Source: Pseudomonas viridiflava (GTDB taxonomy: Bacteria > Pseudomonadota > Gammaproteobacteria > Pseudomonadales > Pseudomonadaceae). From it: a stretch of DNA of 64,000 nucleotides. Where the stretch lies: the NCBI RefSeq assembly GCF_003702045.1, contig NZ_RBTP01000022.1, forward strand, positions 62,001 to 126,000, written 5' to 3'. Shown here in pieces: positions 1 through 14,277 of the stretch. A program made the position numbers and the translations under genes. The notes below the pieces were generated by a model, which saw only the letters and a program-made list of their open reading frames with translations, was not told where the DNA came from and made no database searches. Positions within the stretch are counted from its first letter, which is position 1; the number at the start of each line of letters is the position of its first letter.

Positions 1-396
<396 letters not shown>

Positions 397-431
397 TCAG
401 ACGCAAAAAACGGCAGGCCTGAATGCGACAA

Positions 432-451
432 CCCCGTCACGAATGACGGGG
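432..451 (-). terminator. Hairpin between kdsA and eno
   Basis: A perfect 8-bp stem (CCCCGTCA / TGACGGGG) with a 4-base loop lies downstream of kdsA and upstream of eno. There is no convincing U-run after it on the minus strand, so it is at best a weak terminator or an mRNA stabilising or attenuating hairpin. Confidence 0.35.
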
Positions 452-477
452 AACGGCACTTTACCTGAGAACCCTGT

Positions 478-2991
<2,514 letters not shown>

Positions 2992-3235
2992 TTAAAGCGG
3001 TCAGAGCCGCCGGGGAAAGCGAAGGAAGGCCGAAGCCCCCGATTACCGACAAAATTCACGGTGCACTCCCGAAACTGCTGCGTTGGAACCGACCGGCCGA
3101 AAGCCTGCCTATTACGCGTCACATTTTAAGAAATCGCCCAGCAAACACTGGTTGGTAACCGGCAACTCATGTTGTTTCAAAAGAACCAACAGAAGCTGTA
3201 TCAAGAAGGGAGCGTAGTCTACCTGAAAGGCCCTT

Positions 3236-4585
3236 TCAGCTCAAACTTTGGTCGCTCGTCGGCGGCAGCCAGCATAATTGCCAGCTTCCATTGGCCGAAG
3301 CGTCCAGTCCGGGCAGGTTCGCCACCGCCAGCAACCGGTCTTCGCGGTACAGCAGCGGCAATCTGCCGCGGATGAACGAAGGCACACCGCGCTCGTTGAG
3401 CAAGCGTTTGAGATCGCGATGACCGCGTCCGGCAACATGAAGGACTTCAGCGCCCTGCCGATAACGCACGAGAAGCGGCCCTTCTGGCGCATCACCCTGT
3501 ATCCAGAGCTGCCCGTTACCGGGCAGGTTCAATGGCTGGCGCGGGTCCACCCAGTTCAGGGCTCCTTCAACCCTGCCAAGCCAAGGCTCCGACAACCACC
3601 ACAGATGCCCCTGCGTGCGATGCACTTCGCCGTCGGTCAAACGCCATATCGGCTGCGCGCCCTCCCCCGCATCTCGCAAGGTGCTCCAGCCCGACCAGTG
3701 ATCGGTGTCCGGCAAACGGGTCAGCGGTGTCAGCCAGTGACGCAGCGCGTTGCGTTGTCGAGCCGCGGACAAACCGGCAAGAGGCCCTATAGCCAACACG
3801 GGCAGGCCGAGCCAGGCAAACGGCGTGATGGCTTGGGCGTCGGCCAGATCCTGCTCGGCAAGCTCTCCCAAAAGCTCTTGGGCTTCGCCGAGATGACGGG
3901 CTGTGCGCGCCATGCCGGAAACGGCCTGCGGCCATCTGGAGGTCAGCAACGGTATGACCTGTGCGCGCAGGAAGTTACGCGAAAACCGGATGTCGACGTT
4001 GCTGGGGTCCTCGATCCAGTTCAGACCGTGTTCGCGGGCATAGCTTTGAAGTTCGCTACGCGGACAGTCAAGCAGCGGCCTGACCAGATACCCCTGTCCC
4101 AGATCACGAGACTCAGGCATCGCCGCGAGGCCTCGCACACCTGCACCGCGCATCAGACGAAACAATAGGGTTTCAGCTTGATCGTCGCGATGCTGACCGG
4201 TCAGCAGCACCTCTCCCTCGCCCAGCCGCTGGGAAAACGCCGCGTAACGCGCCTGCCGGGCTGCCTGTTCAAGACTGGCGCCCGGCTCTACCGTTACGGT
4301 CATGATCTGAAACGGTACGTCGAGTGACTGACAGACCTGCCGACAATGCTCCGGCCAGCCATCGGCAACAGCCTGCAAACCGTGATGAACATGAATCGCT
4401 TTCAGGTCAGGCAGACGTTCATGAGTGGCGAGCCGAGCCAGAAGATGCAGCAGAACAGTAGAGTCGAGGCCACCGGAGAAACCGACATGCCAGACAGGCG
4501 CGTCGCGCCAGGGCGCCAGGACTTTAAGAAGCCTGGAGGATAGATCATGACCGCTATGGCTTGGATGGGTCATTGATAAGCTCAT
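3236..4585 (-). CDS. tilS: tRNA(Ile)-lysidine synthase
   Basis: Attaches lysine to C34 of the CAU-anticodon tRNA-Ile, so that it reads AUA and is charged with isoleucine; essential in most bacteria. The 449-residue ORF has the N-type ATP pyrophosphatase loop FSGGLDS at 36-42 and the downstream TGQHRDDQAET motif typical of TilS, followed by the C-terminal substrate-binding domains. Met1 (4585) and Met5 are both possible starts and differ by four residues. Upstream lies a 296-bp gap containing a REPIN that separates it from accA. Confidence 0.95.
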   Translation of the reverse strand: MSLSMTHPSHSGHDLSSRLLKVLAPWRDAPVWHVGFSGGLDSTVLLHLLARLATHERLPDLKAIHVHHGLQAVADGWPEHCRQVCQSLDVPFQIMTVTVEPGASLEQAARQARYAAFSQRLGEGEVLLTGQHRDDQAETLLFRLMRGAGVRGLAAMPESRDLGQGYLVRPLLDCPRSELQSYAREHGLNWIEDPSNVDIRFSRNFLRAQVIPLLTSRWPQAVSGMARTARHLGEAQELLGELAEQDLADAQAITPFAWLGLPVLAIGPLAGLSAARQRNALRHWLTPLTRLPDTDHWSGWSTLRDAGEGAQPIWRLTDGEVHRTQGHLWWLSEPWLGRVEGALNWVDPRQPLNLPGNGQLWIQGDAPEGPLLVRYRQGAEVLHVAGRGHRDLKRLLNERGVPSFIRGRLPLLYREDRLLAVANLPGLDASANGSWQLCWLPPTSDQSLS

Positions 4586-4650
4586 TCATGCCGGGCAACA
4601 CATAAAGCGTGGGAGCCCAGGCTTCTGACGTCGCACTGTCGTGCAGTGAT

Positions 4651-4759
4651 CGTGGGAGCGGACCCCGGGGGGCGTTCCGTTTGTCCGCGAAAAGGGCGGT
4701 GCATCCGACGACGATTCAGCGACTTGAATGCAGTGTTCGCGGACAAGTCCGCTCCCACG
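4651..4759. repeat. REPIN, family A, copy 1
   Basis: Two REP sequences in inverted orientation: CGTGGGAGCGGAC at the left end is the exact reverse complement of GTCCGCTCCCACG at the right end, with GTCCGCGAA and TTCGCGGAC further in. The left half has an insertion, GGCGTTCCGTTTGTCCGC, that the right half lacks. A second copy lies in opposite orientation at 37494-37598 and shares this inserted segment and the central CATCCGAC. It occupies the only gene-free stretch between accA and tilS. Such doublets are spread in trans by RAYT transposases; no RAYT gene is in the window. Confidence 0.85.
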
Positions 4760-4881
4760 GTCCGGTGCTTGCTGCGCGACACCGCTACGTCAAGATGTGG
4801 TGGGGCCTCCCACTGCCCAGCGCTTGCCTCAGCCGGAAGAGAACACTGCGCCGGAAACACAGCGCCCTCTTCACGCTCTTC

Positions 4882-5829
<948 letters not shown>

Positions 5830-5956
5830 AGGCATCCGTCTTGGGTCGACGGCCAAGAGGCCGGCCGGTTGATCCGTCTGCGCCTTTTCCTCTGGAAACA
5901 GGCGCGGTCAGGTCGAATTTAAATTCAGGGCTGAGCGCAGGTCGGGCCTGCGGCGT

Positions 5957-8900
5957 TCAGCGATACTGGAGAAAGACGTTCTCACGCCCGAACTGGTCAC
6001 GCAGAGCTTGAATCAAGCTGTCTGCCGGATCAATCCGCCATGCTTCTCCGAACTGCAGTAACGCTTTGGCATCCTTACCGGTGTAGTCCACCGTGATCGG
6101 ACAGGCGCCGCGATGGCGCTTGCACAGATCGCCGAGCCAACGCAGCCGGTCGCCCTTGAGCGCGTCGGCATGCACCGTCACTCGCAGGCTTTCGGCCAGA
6201 TTGGTTCGCGCATCTTCGATACTCATGACGCGCTTGGCACGCAGCCTCAAGCCGCCGGAGAAGTCATCATTACTCACTTCGCCTTCAACCACCACCATAG
6301 CATCGGTCTGCAACAGCGACTGAGCCGAATGAAACGCTTCGGCAAACAGCGAAGCTTCGATACGTGCAGAGCGGTCATCCAGGGTAATGAATCCCATCTT
6401 GTCGCCCTTCTTGTTCTTCATCACGCGTAGCGCAATGATCAGGCCTGCCACCGTTTGGGTATCTCGGGCTGGCTTGAGGTCGATGATGCGCTGGCGTGCG
6501 AATCGGCGAATCTCGCCTTCGTATTCGTCGATCGGGTGACCCGTCAGGTAAAGCCCCAGGGTCTCCTTCTCACCACGCAAACGATCCTTGAGGCTCAGCT
6601 CGCGGGTCTTGCGGTGATTGGCGTAGACGTCGGCGTCTTCTTCAACGAACAGCCCGCCAAACAGGTCCGAGTGGCCGCTGTCCCGGCTGCGCGCGGTCTG
6701 CTCGGCCGCTTGAATGGCCTCTTCCAGCGCAGCGAGCAACACCGAGCGGTTACGGTCGATGTTGGCCTGATAGGCCTTGGGTTCTAGCTCGAAGTACGGA
6801 CCGAGCCGATCCAGTGCACCGCTGCGGATCAGACCGTCGAGGGTCCGCTTGTTGACGCGCTTGAGGTCGACACGGGCGCAGAAATCGAACAGGTCCTTGA
6901 ACGGCCCGTTCAGGCGAGCTTCGGTGATTGCCTCGACCGGTCCTTCACCCACGCCCTTGATCGCACCTAGACCGTACAGAATCCGGCCATCATCACTGAC
7001 CGTGAATTTGAAATCGGAAGTGTTCACGTCGGGCGCGTCGAGACGCAGCTTCATCGTGCGCACTTCCTCGATCAGGGTCACGACCTTGTCGGTGTTGTGC
7101 ATGTCCGCTGACAACACGGCCGCCATGAACGGCGCCGGGTAGTGAGTCTTCAGCCAGGCGGTCTGGTATGAAACCAGGCCGTAGGCGGCGGAGTGAGACT
7201 TGTTGAAACCGTAACCGGCGAATTTCTCCACCAGGTCAAAAATGTTACCGGCAAGATCCGGATCAATGTTGTTGGTCTTGCAGCCGTCGATGAAACCGCC
7301 ACGCTGCTTGGCCATTTCCTCGGGCTTCTTTTTACCCATTGCACGACGCAGCATGTCTGCCCCGCCAAGGGTATAGCCGGCCATGACCTGAGCGATCTGC
7401 ATCACCTGTTCCTGATACAGGATGATGCCGTAGGTCGGTGCCAGCACGGGCTTCAAACCTTCGTACTGGTAATCCACGTGCGGATAGGACAGCTCGGCAC
7501 GTCCGTGCTTGCGGTTGATGAAATCGTCAACCATGCCCGATTGCAGTGGGCCCGGACGGAACAGGGCCACCAGAGCGATGAGGTCTTCCAGACAGTCCGG
7601 CTTGAGCTTCTTGATCAGCTCTTTCATGCCTCGCGACTCGAGCTGGAACACGGCTGTCGTCTCGGCGCGCTGCAACAGCTGGTAGGTCGGCATGTCATCC
7701 AGAGGGATGAACGCGATGTCCAGCGGCGCTTCGTTGACCTTGGCGCGGTCACGATTGATCGTTTTCAGCGCCCAGTCGATGATGGTCAGGGTTCGCAGAC
7801 CGAGGAAGTCGAACTTCACCAGACCTGCCGCCTCGACGTCATCCTTGTCGAATTGGGTTACCAGACCGTCACCGGCCTCGTCGCAGTAGATTGGCGAGAA
7901 ATCCGTCAGTTTGGTAGGGGCGATCACCACGCCACCGGCGTGCTTGCCCACGTTACGCACGACCCCCTCAAGCTTGAGGGCCATTTCCCAGATTTCAGCC
8001 GCTTCCTCATCGACCTTGAGGAAGTCACGCAGGATTTCTTCCTGCTCGTAGGCCTTCTCAAGCGTCATGCCGACTTCGAACGGGATCATTTTCGACAGGC
8101 GATCCGCAAGCCCATAGGACTTGCCCTGAACCCGCGCCACGTCCCGCACCACAGCCTTCGCGGCCATTGAACCGAAGGTGATGATCTGGCTGACCGCGTT
8201 GCGGCCGTACTTCTCGGCCACGTAGTCGATGACCCGGTCACGACCGTCCATGCAAAAGTCGACGTCGAAGTCCGGCATCGACACCCGCTCCGGGTTCAGG
8301 AAGCGTTCGAACAGCAGGTCGTATTCCAGCGGGTCAAGGTCAGTAATCTTCTGCACATAGGCAACCAGCGAGCCGGCACCCGACCCACGACCAGGACCTA
8401 CAGGCACGCCGTTGCTCTTGGCCCACTGGATGAAGTCCATCACGATCAGGAAGTAACCGGGGAATCCCATCTGGATGATGATATCCAGTTCGAAATTCAG
8501 CCGGTCAACATAGACCTGGCGTTTGGCCTCGTAATCTTCCGTGGTGTCCTTGGGCAGCAGGACCGACAGGCGCTCCTCCAGGCCGTCGAACGAAACCTTG
8601 CGGAAATATTCATCAATGGTCATGCCATCGGGGATCGGGAAGTTAGGCAGGAAGTGCGTGCCCAGCTTGACGTCGATGTTGCAGCGCTTGGCGATTTCGA
8701 CGCTGTTGGTCAGTGCCTCGGGCAGGTCGCTGAACAGCTCGGCCATTTCTTCCGGGCTTTTCAGGTACTGCTGATCGCTGTAGTTGTGCGAACGCCGAGG
8801 GTCGTCCAGTGCGCGACCTTCGCCGATGCAGACGCGGGTTTCATGTGCCTCGAAATCGGTTTGCTTGATGAAACGCACATCGTTGGTCGCGACCAGCGGC

Positions 8901-9478
8901 GCGCCGTGGCGGTCAGCCAGGGCAACGGCGGCGTGCAGGTGCTCTTCATCGTTGGCGCGGTTGGTGCGCTGCACTTCGATGTAGTAACGATCCGCAAACA
9001 CCTCCATCCACTCACGCAGCAGCTCGTCAGCCTCGCCCGGATTACCGCCGAGCAACGCCATGCCAATCTCGCCTTCCTTGGCTGCTGACAGCGCGATCAG
9101 ACCGTCACTCGCCTGGGCGACCCACTCACGCTGAATGACGATCTGACCGTTGCGCTGGCCTTCGATAAAACCGCGAGAAATCAACTCGGTCAGGTTGCGA
9201 TAACCCTGAGCGTTCATGACCAACAGGCTGATACGGCTGAGCGCTGCATCTTCGTCGCGGCCTGCCAGCCACAGATCGGCGCCGCAGATCGGCTTGATGC
9301 CCGCACCCTGCGCCGCCTTATAGAATTTGACCAGCGAGCACATGTTGTTCTGATCGGTCACCGCCACGGCAGGCATGTTCATGCCGGTCAACGCCTTGAT
9401 CAACGGTTTGACCCGGACCAGACCATCAACCAGTGAGTATTCGGTGTGCAGGCGTAGATGAACGAAAGAAGCCGGCAT
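5957..9478 (-). CDS. dnaE: DNA polymerase III subunit alpha
   Basis: Catalytic subunit of the replicative polymerase. Starting at the ATG at 9478 (MPASFVHLRLHTEYSLVDG) gives 1173 residues, the normal Pseudomonas length; the in-frame eight-residue extension upstream is poorly supported. Order of domains: N-terminal PHP domain (HLRLHTEYS near residue 7), polymerase palm with PDFDVDF at 402-408, fingers, tandem HhH, and a C-terminal OB fold. Lies between rnhB and accA in the conserved block; 63 bp separate it from rnhB. Confidence 0.98.
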   Translation of the reverse strand: MPASFVHLRLHTEYSLVDGLVRVKPLIKALTGMNMPAVAVTDQNNMCSLVKFYKAAQGAGIKPICGADLWLAGRDEDAALSRISLLVMNAQGYRNLTELISRGFIEGQRNGQIVIQREWVAQASDGLIALSAAKEGEIGMALLGGNPGEADELLREWMEVFADRYYIEVQRTNRANDEEHLHAAVALADRHGAPLVATNDVRFIKQTDFEAHETRVCIGEGRALDDPRRSHNYSDQQYLKSPEEMAELFSDLPEALTNSVEIAKRCNIDVKLGTHFLPNFPIPDGMTIDEYFRKVSFDGLEERLSVLLPKDTTEDYEAKRQVYVDRLNFELDIIIQMGFPGYFLIVMDFIQWAKSNGVPVGPGRGSGAGSLVAYVQKITDLDPLEYDLLFERFLNPERVSMPDFDVDFCMDGRDRVIDYVAEKYGRNAVSQIITFGSMAAKAVVRDVARVQGKSYGLADRLSKMIPFEVGMTLEKAYEQEEILRDFLKVDEEAAEIWEMALKLEGVVRNVGKHAGGVVIAPTKLTDFSPIYCDEAGDGLVTQFDKDDVEAAGLVKFDFLGLRTLTIIDWALKTINRDRAKVNEAPLDIAFIPLDDMPTYQLLQRAETTAVFQLESRGMKELIKKLKPDCLEDLIALVALFRPGPLQSGMVDDFINRKHGRAELSYPHVDYQYEGLKPVLAPTYGIILYQEQVMQIAQVMAGYTLGGADMLRRAMGKKKPEEMAKQRGGFIDGCKTNNIDPDLAGNIFDLVEKFAGYGFNKSHSAAYGLVSYQTAWLKTHYPAPFMAAVLSADMHNTDKVVTLIEEVRTMKLRLDAPDVNTSDFKFTVSDDGRILYGLGAIKGVGEGPVEAITEARLNGPFKDLFDFCARVDLKRVNKRTLDGLIRSGALDRLGPYFELEPKAYQANIDRNRSVLLAALEEAIQAAEQTARSRDSGHSDLFGGLFVEEDADVYANHRKTRELSLKDRLRGEKETLGLYLTGHPIDEYEGEIRRFARQRIIDLKPARDTQTVAGLIIALRVMKNKKGDKMGFITLDDRSARIEASLFAEAFHSAQSLLQTDAMVVVEGEVSNDDFSGGLRLRAKRVMSIEDARTNLAESLRVTVHADALKGDRLRWLGDLCKRHRGACPITVDYTGKDAKALLQFGEAWRIDPADSLIQALRDQFGRENVFLQYR

Positions 9479-9541
9479 GGTGATCCTATAGCGCGTAAAC
9501 AAAAAACGAGGACGCGATTGTAGCGAGCCCTGACTGAAACG

Positions 9542-10207
9542 TCAGTCCTGCAGCAATCCGATCGATGAGGAAACCTGCGCCATCATCATGGCCGCACGCG
9601 CTTCATGGGCGGCGCGAACCGGCGCGAAAGAACGCCGATGAATCGGTGTCGGCCCCAGTCGTGCCAAGGCTTCCAGATGCACAGGCGTGGGGTAACCCTT
9701 GTGGCCACCCATGCCATAGCCCGGATAAATGAGTTCGAAGGCGGCCATTTCCCGATCGCGACTGACCTTGGCAAGAATCGATGCCGCCGCAATTGCCGGC
9801 ACCTTGGCGTCGCCCTGCACCACGGGCGCGGACGGCACGGACAGCTGCGGACAGCGATTGCCGTCGATCAGGGCAAGCTTGGGGGTAATGCTCAACCCTT
9901 CCACGGCACGCTTCATGGCCAGCATCGTCGCGTGCAGGATGTTCAAGTCGTCGATTTCCTCGACTTCAGCCCGGGCAATGAACCAGCACAAGGCTTTTTC
10001 CTGGATTTCATCGAACAGCTTCTCGCGCCTGGCCTCGGTCAGCTTCTTGGAGTCGTTGAGGCCAAGAATCGGTCTGGCCGGGTCAAGAATGACTGCAGCG
10101 GTCACAACAGCTCCGCACAGCGGTCCTCGGCCCACTTCATCGACACCTGCGACCAGATCTTCGACCAGCGTGAAATCCAGACCTGTTTGTATCATCGGCT
10201 TACTCAC
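9542..10207 (-). CDS. rnhB: Ribonuclease HII
   Basis: Cleaves RNA in RNA-DNA hybrids and removes single misincorporated ribonucleotides. The protein carries the type 2 RNase H signature [12 protein letters not shown] near the N-terminus and LNDSKKLT. The longest frame begins with a GTG at 10207 that overlaps the lpxB stop (GTGA); a downstream ATG at 10195 gives a 217-residue form. The tight overlap implies coupled translation with lpxB. I cannot decide between the two starts from sequence alone. Confidence 0.96.
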   Translation of the reverse strand: MSKPMIQTGLDFTLVEDLVAGVDEVGRGPLCGAVVTAAVILDPARPILGLNDSKKLTEARREKLFDEIQEKALCWFIARAEVEEIDDLNILHATMLAMKRAVEGLSITPKLALIDGNRCPQLSVPSAPVVQGDAKVPAIAAASILAKVSRDREMAAFELIYPGYGMGGHKGYPTPVHLEALARLGPTPIHRRSFAPVRAAHEARAAMMMAQVSSSIGLLQD

Positions 10208-11346
10208 AGTGGTGACGTTTGCCCAAGCAGGCTCAATACCGCATCGGCAGCCTGATTGGAGGCATCGCGGCGCAACGTCCGGTGAATCTCGTCAAAACCT
10301 TGGGTTTGCGCCTGCCCTTGGTCGATCAAAGGCAACAGCGTTTGCGCCAACGCCTCGGGGGTGGCCGCGTCTTGCAGCAATTCAGGCACTAAAAGGCGCT
10401 GAGCCAGCAGGTTGGGCAGTGAAACGTAGGGGCTTTTCACCAGCCGCTTGAGTATCCAGAAGGTAACTGGCGCGAGACGATAGGCAACCACCATCGGACG
10501 CTTGTACAACAACGCCTCCAGGGTCGCCGTGCCGGACGCGATCAACACGGCATCGCAAGCGGCCAACGCAACATGCGACTGTCCATCGAGCAGCGTGACA
10601 GGCAGGTCGCGCCCCTGCAGCAGCTCTTCAATCTGGGCCCGCCGCTGCGGGCTGGCACAGGGCAGCACGAAACGCATGGTCGGGCGCTGTGCCAGAAGAA
10701 GCTGGGCAGCCTCGAAGAACAAGGCGCCCAACCGGCCCACCTCACCGCCACGGCTGCCCGGCATCAAGGCAACGACAGGCCCCTCTCCCGGCAATCGAAG
10801 CTCGGAGCGGGCCGCCGCACGGTCGGATTCCAAGGGAATCGTGTCGGCAAGCGGATGCCCGACAAAACGAACCGGCACGCCTTTCTCTTCGTAAAAACGC
10901 GCTTCGAACGGCAACAGGGTCAGCATCAGATCGCAACCCTCGCGAATCTTGAGCACACGCTTCTGACGCCACGCCCATACCGACGGGCTGACGTAATGAA
11001 CGGTCTTGATCCCTGCGCGACGCAGTTGAAGTTCGATATTGAGGGTGAAATCCGGAGCATCAATACCGATGAAGACATCAGGCTGCTCATTGATCAGGGT
11101 CTGGACCAGCAGCTTGCGCCTGGCGAGCAATTCACGCAGACGACCCAGTACTTCCACCAGCCCCATGACCGAGAGGCGTTCCATAGGGAAATACGACTGC
11201 ATACCCTCCGCTTCCATGAGCGGACCGCCGACGCCGATGAACTGGACGTCAGGGTGACGCGCTTTGATCGCACGCATCAGGCCGGAACCGAGAATGTCGC
11301 CCGAGGCCTCGCCAGCCACCAGCGCGATACGCAATAGCCTGGCCAT
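10204..11346 (-). CDS. lpxB: Lipid-A-disaccharide synthase
   Basis: Peripheral membrane glycosyltransferase joining UDP-2,3-diacylglucosamine and lipid X into lipid A disaccharide-1-phosphate. The 380 residues match the family; the N-terminal LVAGEASGD motif (at about 9-17) and the C-terminal Rossmann half with PGSRGGEV are characteristic. Two bases separate it from lpxA and its stop overlaps rnhB, so lpxA-lpxB-rnhB read as one translationally coupled unit. Confidence 0.97.
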   Translation of the reverse strand: MARLLRIALVAGEASGDILGSGLMRAIKARHPDVQFIGVGGPLMEAEGMQSYFPMERLSVMGLVEVLGRLRELLARRKLLVQTLINEQPDVFIGIDAPDFTLNIELQLRRAGIKTVHYVSPSVWAWRQKRVLKIREGCDLMLTLLPFEARFYEEKGVPVRFVGHPLADTIPLESDRAAARSELRLPGEGPVVALMPGSRGGEVGRLGALFFEAAQLLLAQRPTMRFVLPCASPQRRAQIEELLQGRDLPVTLLDGQSHVALAACDAVLIASGTATLEALLYKRPMVVAYRLAPVTFWILKRLVKSPYVSLPNLLAQRLLVPELLQDAATPEALAQTLLPLIDQGQAQTQGFDEIHRTLRRDASNQAADAVLSLLGQTSPL

Positions 11347-11348
11347 GA

Positions 11349-12125
11349 TTAGCGGGTGATGCCGCGGGTCGAAGCCTGAATCGACTCGAGAAACACCGCG
11401 ACTTCAGGAAAGAGCGCAGCAGGCTCGGCCAACTCTGCAACGGCCTGATCGATCGTCAGACCCTGGCGGTAAACGGTCTTGTACGCCCTGCGCAGCGCAT
11501 GAATCGCCTCTTCGGAAAACCCACGACGGCGCATGCCTTCAAAATTCATGCTGCGTGCCTCGGCCGGGTTGCCGAATACGGTCACGAATGCAGGAACATC
11601 CTTGCCGATGGCAGTGCCCATACCGGAAAAGCTGTGCGCACCGATGTGGCAGAACTGATGCACCAGGGTGAAACCTGAAAGGATCGCCCAGTCATCGACA
11701 TGAACGTGTCCAGCCAAAGCGGTGTTATTGACCAGAATCACATGATTTCCGATCACGCTGTCGTGGCCGATATGGGCATACGCCATGATCAGGTTGTGAT
11801 CGCCCAAGGTGGTTTCAGCGCGGTCCTGAATGGTGCCACGGTGAATCGTCACGCCTTCGCGAATCACGTTGTGATCGCCAATCACCAGACGCGTCTCTTC
11901 ACCCTTGTACTTGAGATCGGGCGTGTCTTCGCCTACCGAAGAAAACTGGTAGATGCGGTTGTGCTTGCCAATCCGTGTCGGCCCCTTGAGGACGACATGA
12001 GGACCGACCACTGTACCCTCGCCAATTTCCACACCGGGTCCGATGATCGACCAAGGGCCGACCTCCACATTGTCAGCCAGGACGGCCGTCGGATCGATGA
12101 TTGCGCGAGGGTCAATCAAACTCAT
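11349..12125 (-). CDS. lpxA: UDP-N-acetylglucosamine acyltransferase
   Basis: First enzyme of lipid A synthesis; transfers an R-3-hydroxyacyl chain from ACP to UDP-GlcNAc. The 258-residue protein is a left-handed beta helix of hexapeptide repeats (for example [19 protein letters not shown] and [19 protein letters not shown]), followed by a helical C-terminal domain. The ATG overlaps the fabZ stop by four bases (ATGA). Placement between fabZ and lpxB is the conserved order, which links fatty acid elongation and lipid A synthesis through the shared hydroxyacyl-ACP pool. Confidence 0.97.
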   Translation of the reverse strand: MSLIDPRAIIDPTAVLADNVEVGPWSIIGPGVEIGEGTVVGPHVVLKGPTRIGKHNRIYQFSSVGEDTPDLKYKGEETRLVIGDHNVIREGVTIHRGTIQDRAETTLGDHNLIMAYAHIGHDSVIGNHVILVNNTALAGHVHVDDWAILSGFTLVHQFCHIGAHSFSGMGTAIGKDVPAFVTVFGNPAEARSMNFEGMRRRGFSEEAIHALRRAYKTVYRQGLTIDQAVAELAEPAALFPEVAVFLESIQASTRGITR

Positions 12126-12562
12126 AGCTTGCGTTCCGCACAGATGATTTCAGCGGAGCATACCGCTTTACCTTCAACAGTGGCTTTGCATTCGAATTTC
12201 CAGATCTGGCGCTTGCAGCTCAGGAAGTTGGCTTCCAGTACCAGCTTGTCGCCCGGCAGAACCGGCTGACGGAACCGCAGCTTGTCCGAGCCCACGAAAT
12301 AATAGAGGGTGCCGTCGGACGGTTTGGCATCCAGCATCTTGAACGCCAGAATCCCTGCCGCCTGCGCCATCGCCTCGATGATCAGCACGCCCGGCATGAT
12401 CGGATGCTGAGGAAAGTGACCATTGAAGAAAGGCTCGTTGACACTGACATTCTTATAGGCGCGAATGGTTTTGTTCTCGATGTCCAGTTCCGTGACGCGA
12501 TCCACCAACAGGAACGGATAACGATGAGGCAGGTATTCGCGAATTTCTTTGATGTCCATCAT
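12122..12562 (-). CDS. fabZ: 3-hydroxyacyl-ACP dehydratase FabZ
   Basis: Hot-dog-fold dehydratase that converts R-3-hydroxyacyl-ACP to trans-2-enoyl-ACP in type II fatty acid synthesis. The 146-residue protein has catalytic His49 ([12 protein letters not shown]) and Glu63 (LIIEAMAQ). Two consecutive ATG codons open the frame; either could be used. It lies 110 bp after lpxD and overlaps lpxA. FabZ and LpxA/LpxD compete for the same hydroxyacyl-ACP, so co-expression makes sense. Confidence 0.97.
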   Translation of the reverse strand: MMDIKEIREYLPHRYPFLLVDRVTELDIENKTIRAYKNVSVNEPFFNGHFPQHPIMPGVLIIEAMAQAAGILAFKMLDAKPSDGTLYYFVGSDKLRFRQPVLPGDKLVLEANFLSCKRQIWKFECKATVEGKAVCSAEIICAERKL

Positions 12563-12671
12563 TTCGAGGGGAAGCCTGTAGTAAAGATTAGGGGTGCGTC
12601 GCGACGGCGCAGCACCCCTCTACATCAAGGAGGCAGTTTATCGACTGTGCACGCTTGATATTAAAAAGGTA

Positions 12672-13727
12672 TCAGCCATCAGATGGAGGATTACCGGCGT
12701 TGGTCACGGTTTCGACCATCTTTTCCAGCTTTTGCAGACGCCGGGCCATGTCATCGATCTTGCGCAGCCGCGCTGCACTCTTGCGCCACTCGGCGGCAGG
12801 CTGCATCGCAGTGCCCGACGAATAGGAGCCTGGCTCGGTGATCGAGTGAGTCACCATCGTCATGCCGGTGATGAAAACACCGTCACAAATGTCGATATGA
12901 CCGACCAGCCCAACGCCACCTGCCAACATGCAATGCTTGCCAATTTTCGTGCTTCCAGAGATACCGACACAGGCAGCCATTGCCGTGTGATCGCCAATCT
13001 GGACGTTGTGCGCGATCTGAATCTGGTTATCCAGCTTGACCCCGTTACCGATTCGGGTGTCCGCCAGCGCGCCACGGTCGATGGCGGTATTCACGCCGAT
13101 TTCCACGTCGTCGCCAATGGACACACCGCCGATCTGAGCGATCTTCTGCCAGACGCCTTTTTCATTGGCAAAGCCGAAACCTTCCCCGCCCAGCACGGCC
13201 CCCGACTGAATGACCACACGCTTGCCAATGCGTACGTCGTGGTAAAGCGTCACACGGGGTGCCAGCCAGCCACCCTCTCCGATCTCGCAACGAGCACCGA
13301 TGAAGCAGTGCGCACCTACGGTGACATGCGCCGCAATCCGTGCACCGCTTTCGACGATGGCGAAGGCACCGATGCTGGCGGCCGGGTCGACCACAGCATC
13401 GTCAGCGATCACTGCTGTCGGATGAATGCCGGCAGCAGCCTTGGGCTTGGGATCGAAAAGGTGGGAGATTCGGGCATAGGCCAGGTAAGGATCCGGCACC
13501 AACAACGCGTCACCGGCGAAACTGTCGGCATCTGCAGGCTTGAGCAGCACGGCAGCGGCCTGGGTATCGACCAGGAATTTGCGGTATTGGGGATTGGCCA
13601 GGAAACTGATCTGATCAGGGCCAGCCTCTTGTAAAGTGGCCAGCCCTGTAATGTCCTTGTCCTTGCTGCCACGCACCGTGGCATTCAGGAACTCGGCCAA
13701 TTGGCCGAGTTTGATAGTTGCGCTCAT
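12672..13727 (-). CDS. lpxD: UDP-3-O-(3-hydroxyacyl)glucosamine N-acyltransferase
   Basis: Third step of lipid A synthesis: N-acylation of UDP-3-O-acyl-glucosamine from hydroxyacyl-ACP. The 351-residue protein has the N-terminal uridine-binding domain ([15 protein letters not shown]), a central left-handed beta helix of hexapeptide repeats, and a C-terminal charged helix ([19 protein letters not shown]) as in characterised LpxD proteins. One base separates it from the skp stop side; it is part of the bamA-skp-lpxD-fabZ-lpxA-lpxB run. Confidence 0.97.
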   Translation of the reverse strand: MSATIKLGQLAEFLNATVRGSKDKDITGLATLQEAGPDQISFLANPQYRKFLVDTQAAAVLLKPADADSFAGDALLVPDPYLAYARISHLFDPKPKAAAGIHPTAVIADDAVVDPAASIGAFAIVESGARIAAHVTVGAHCFIGARCEIGEGGWLAPRVTLYHDVRIGKRVVIQSGAVLGGEGFGFANEKGVWQKIAQIGGVSIGDDVEIGVNTAIDRGALADTRIGNGVKLDNQIQIAHNVQIGDHTAMAACVGISGSTKIGKHCMLAGGVGLVGHIDICDGVFITGMTMVTHSITEPGSYSSGTAMQPAAEWRKSAARLRKIDDMARRLQKLEKMVETVTNAGNPPSDG

Positions 13728-13728
13728 A

Positions 13729-14232
13729 TTACTTCAGCTGATTCATGCGCTCGATGACCTGGCGAGTAACGTCATACTGAGGCTTGACGTCAATCACCGC
13801 ACCGCGCTCGAACACCAGATCGAAACCACCTTTCTTGATGACTTCTTCAACAGCCTGGTCCAGCTTTGGCTTGAGCTGCTTGAGCATTTCACGGTCGGCG
13901 ACGGCCTTGGCTTCGTTCAGTTCCTTGGACTGGAACTGGAAGTCGCGGGCTTTCTGCTTGAACTCAAGCTCAAGACGCTCGCGCTCAGGCTGAGCCATCT
14001 TGTCGCCGCCGCTCACCAGACGATCCTGGATACCCTTGGCGCTGCTTTCCAGGCTTTTCAGCTTGGTGAGTTGCGGGCCAAACTTCTTCTCGGCATCCAC
14101 AGCGTATTTCTTGGCAGCATCGGATTCCAACAGCGCCATCTGATAGTTCAGCACAGCGATTTTCATGTCAGCAAAAGCAGGGCTCGCGACCAGAACGGTG
14201 GCCAGCAGTACCAATTGAGTCAACTTACGCAC
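13729..14232 (-). CDS. skp: Periplasmic chaperone Skp/OmpH
   Basis: Periplasmic holdase that carries unfolded outer-membrane proteins to the BAM complex. The 167-residue protein starts at a GTG (14232) and opens with a signal peptide ending VASPAFA, cleaved before Asp22. The rest is charged and mostly helical, with heptad-like stretches ([30 protein letters not shown]), matching Skp's coiled-coil tentacles. Directly downstream of bamA (45 bp gap), its functional partner. Confidence 0.95.
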   Translation of the reverse strand: MRKLTQLVLLATVLVASPAFADMKIAVLNYQMALLESDAAKKYAVDAEKKFGPQLTKLKSLESSAKGIQDRLVSGGDKMAQPERERLELEFKQKARDFQFQSKELNEAKAVADREMLKQLKPKLDQAVEEVIKKGGFDLVFERGAVIDVKPQYDVTRQVIERMNQLK

Positions 14233-14277
14233 AATACAACTCCTACAGAATTCGTTGCGTTATCACAGATCAGACGC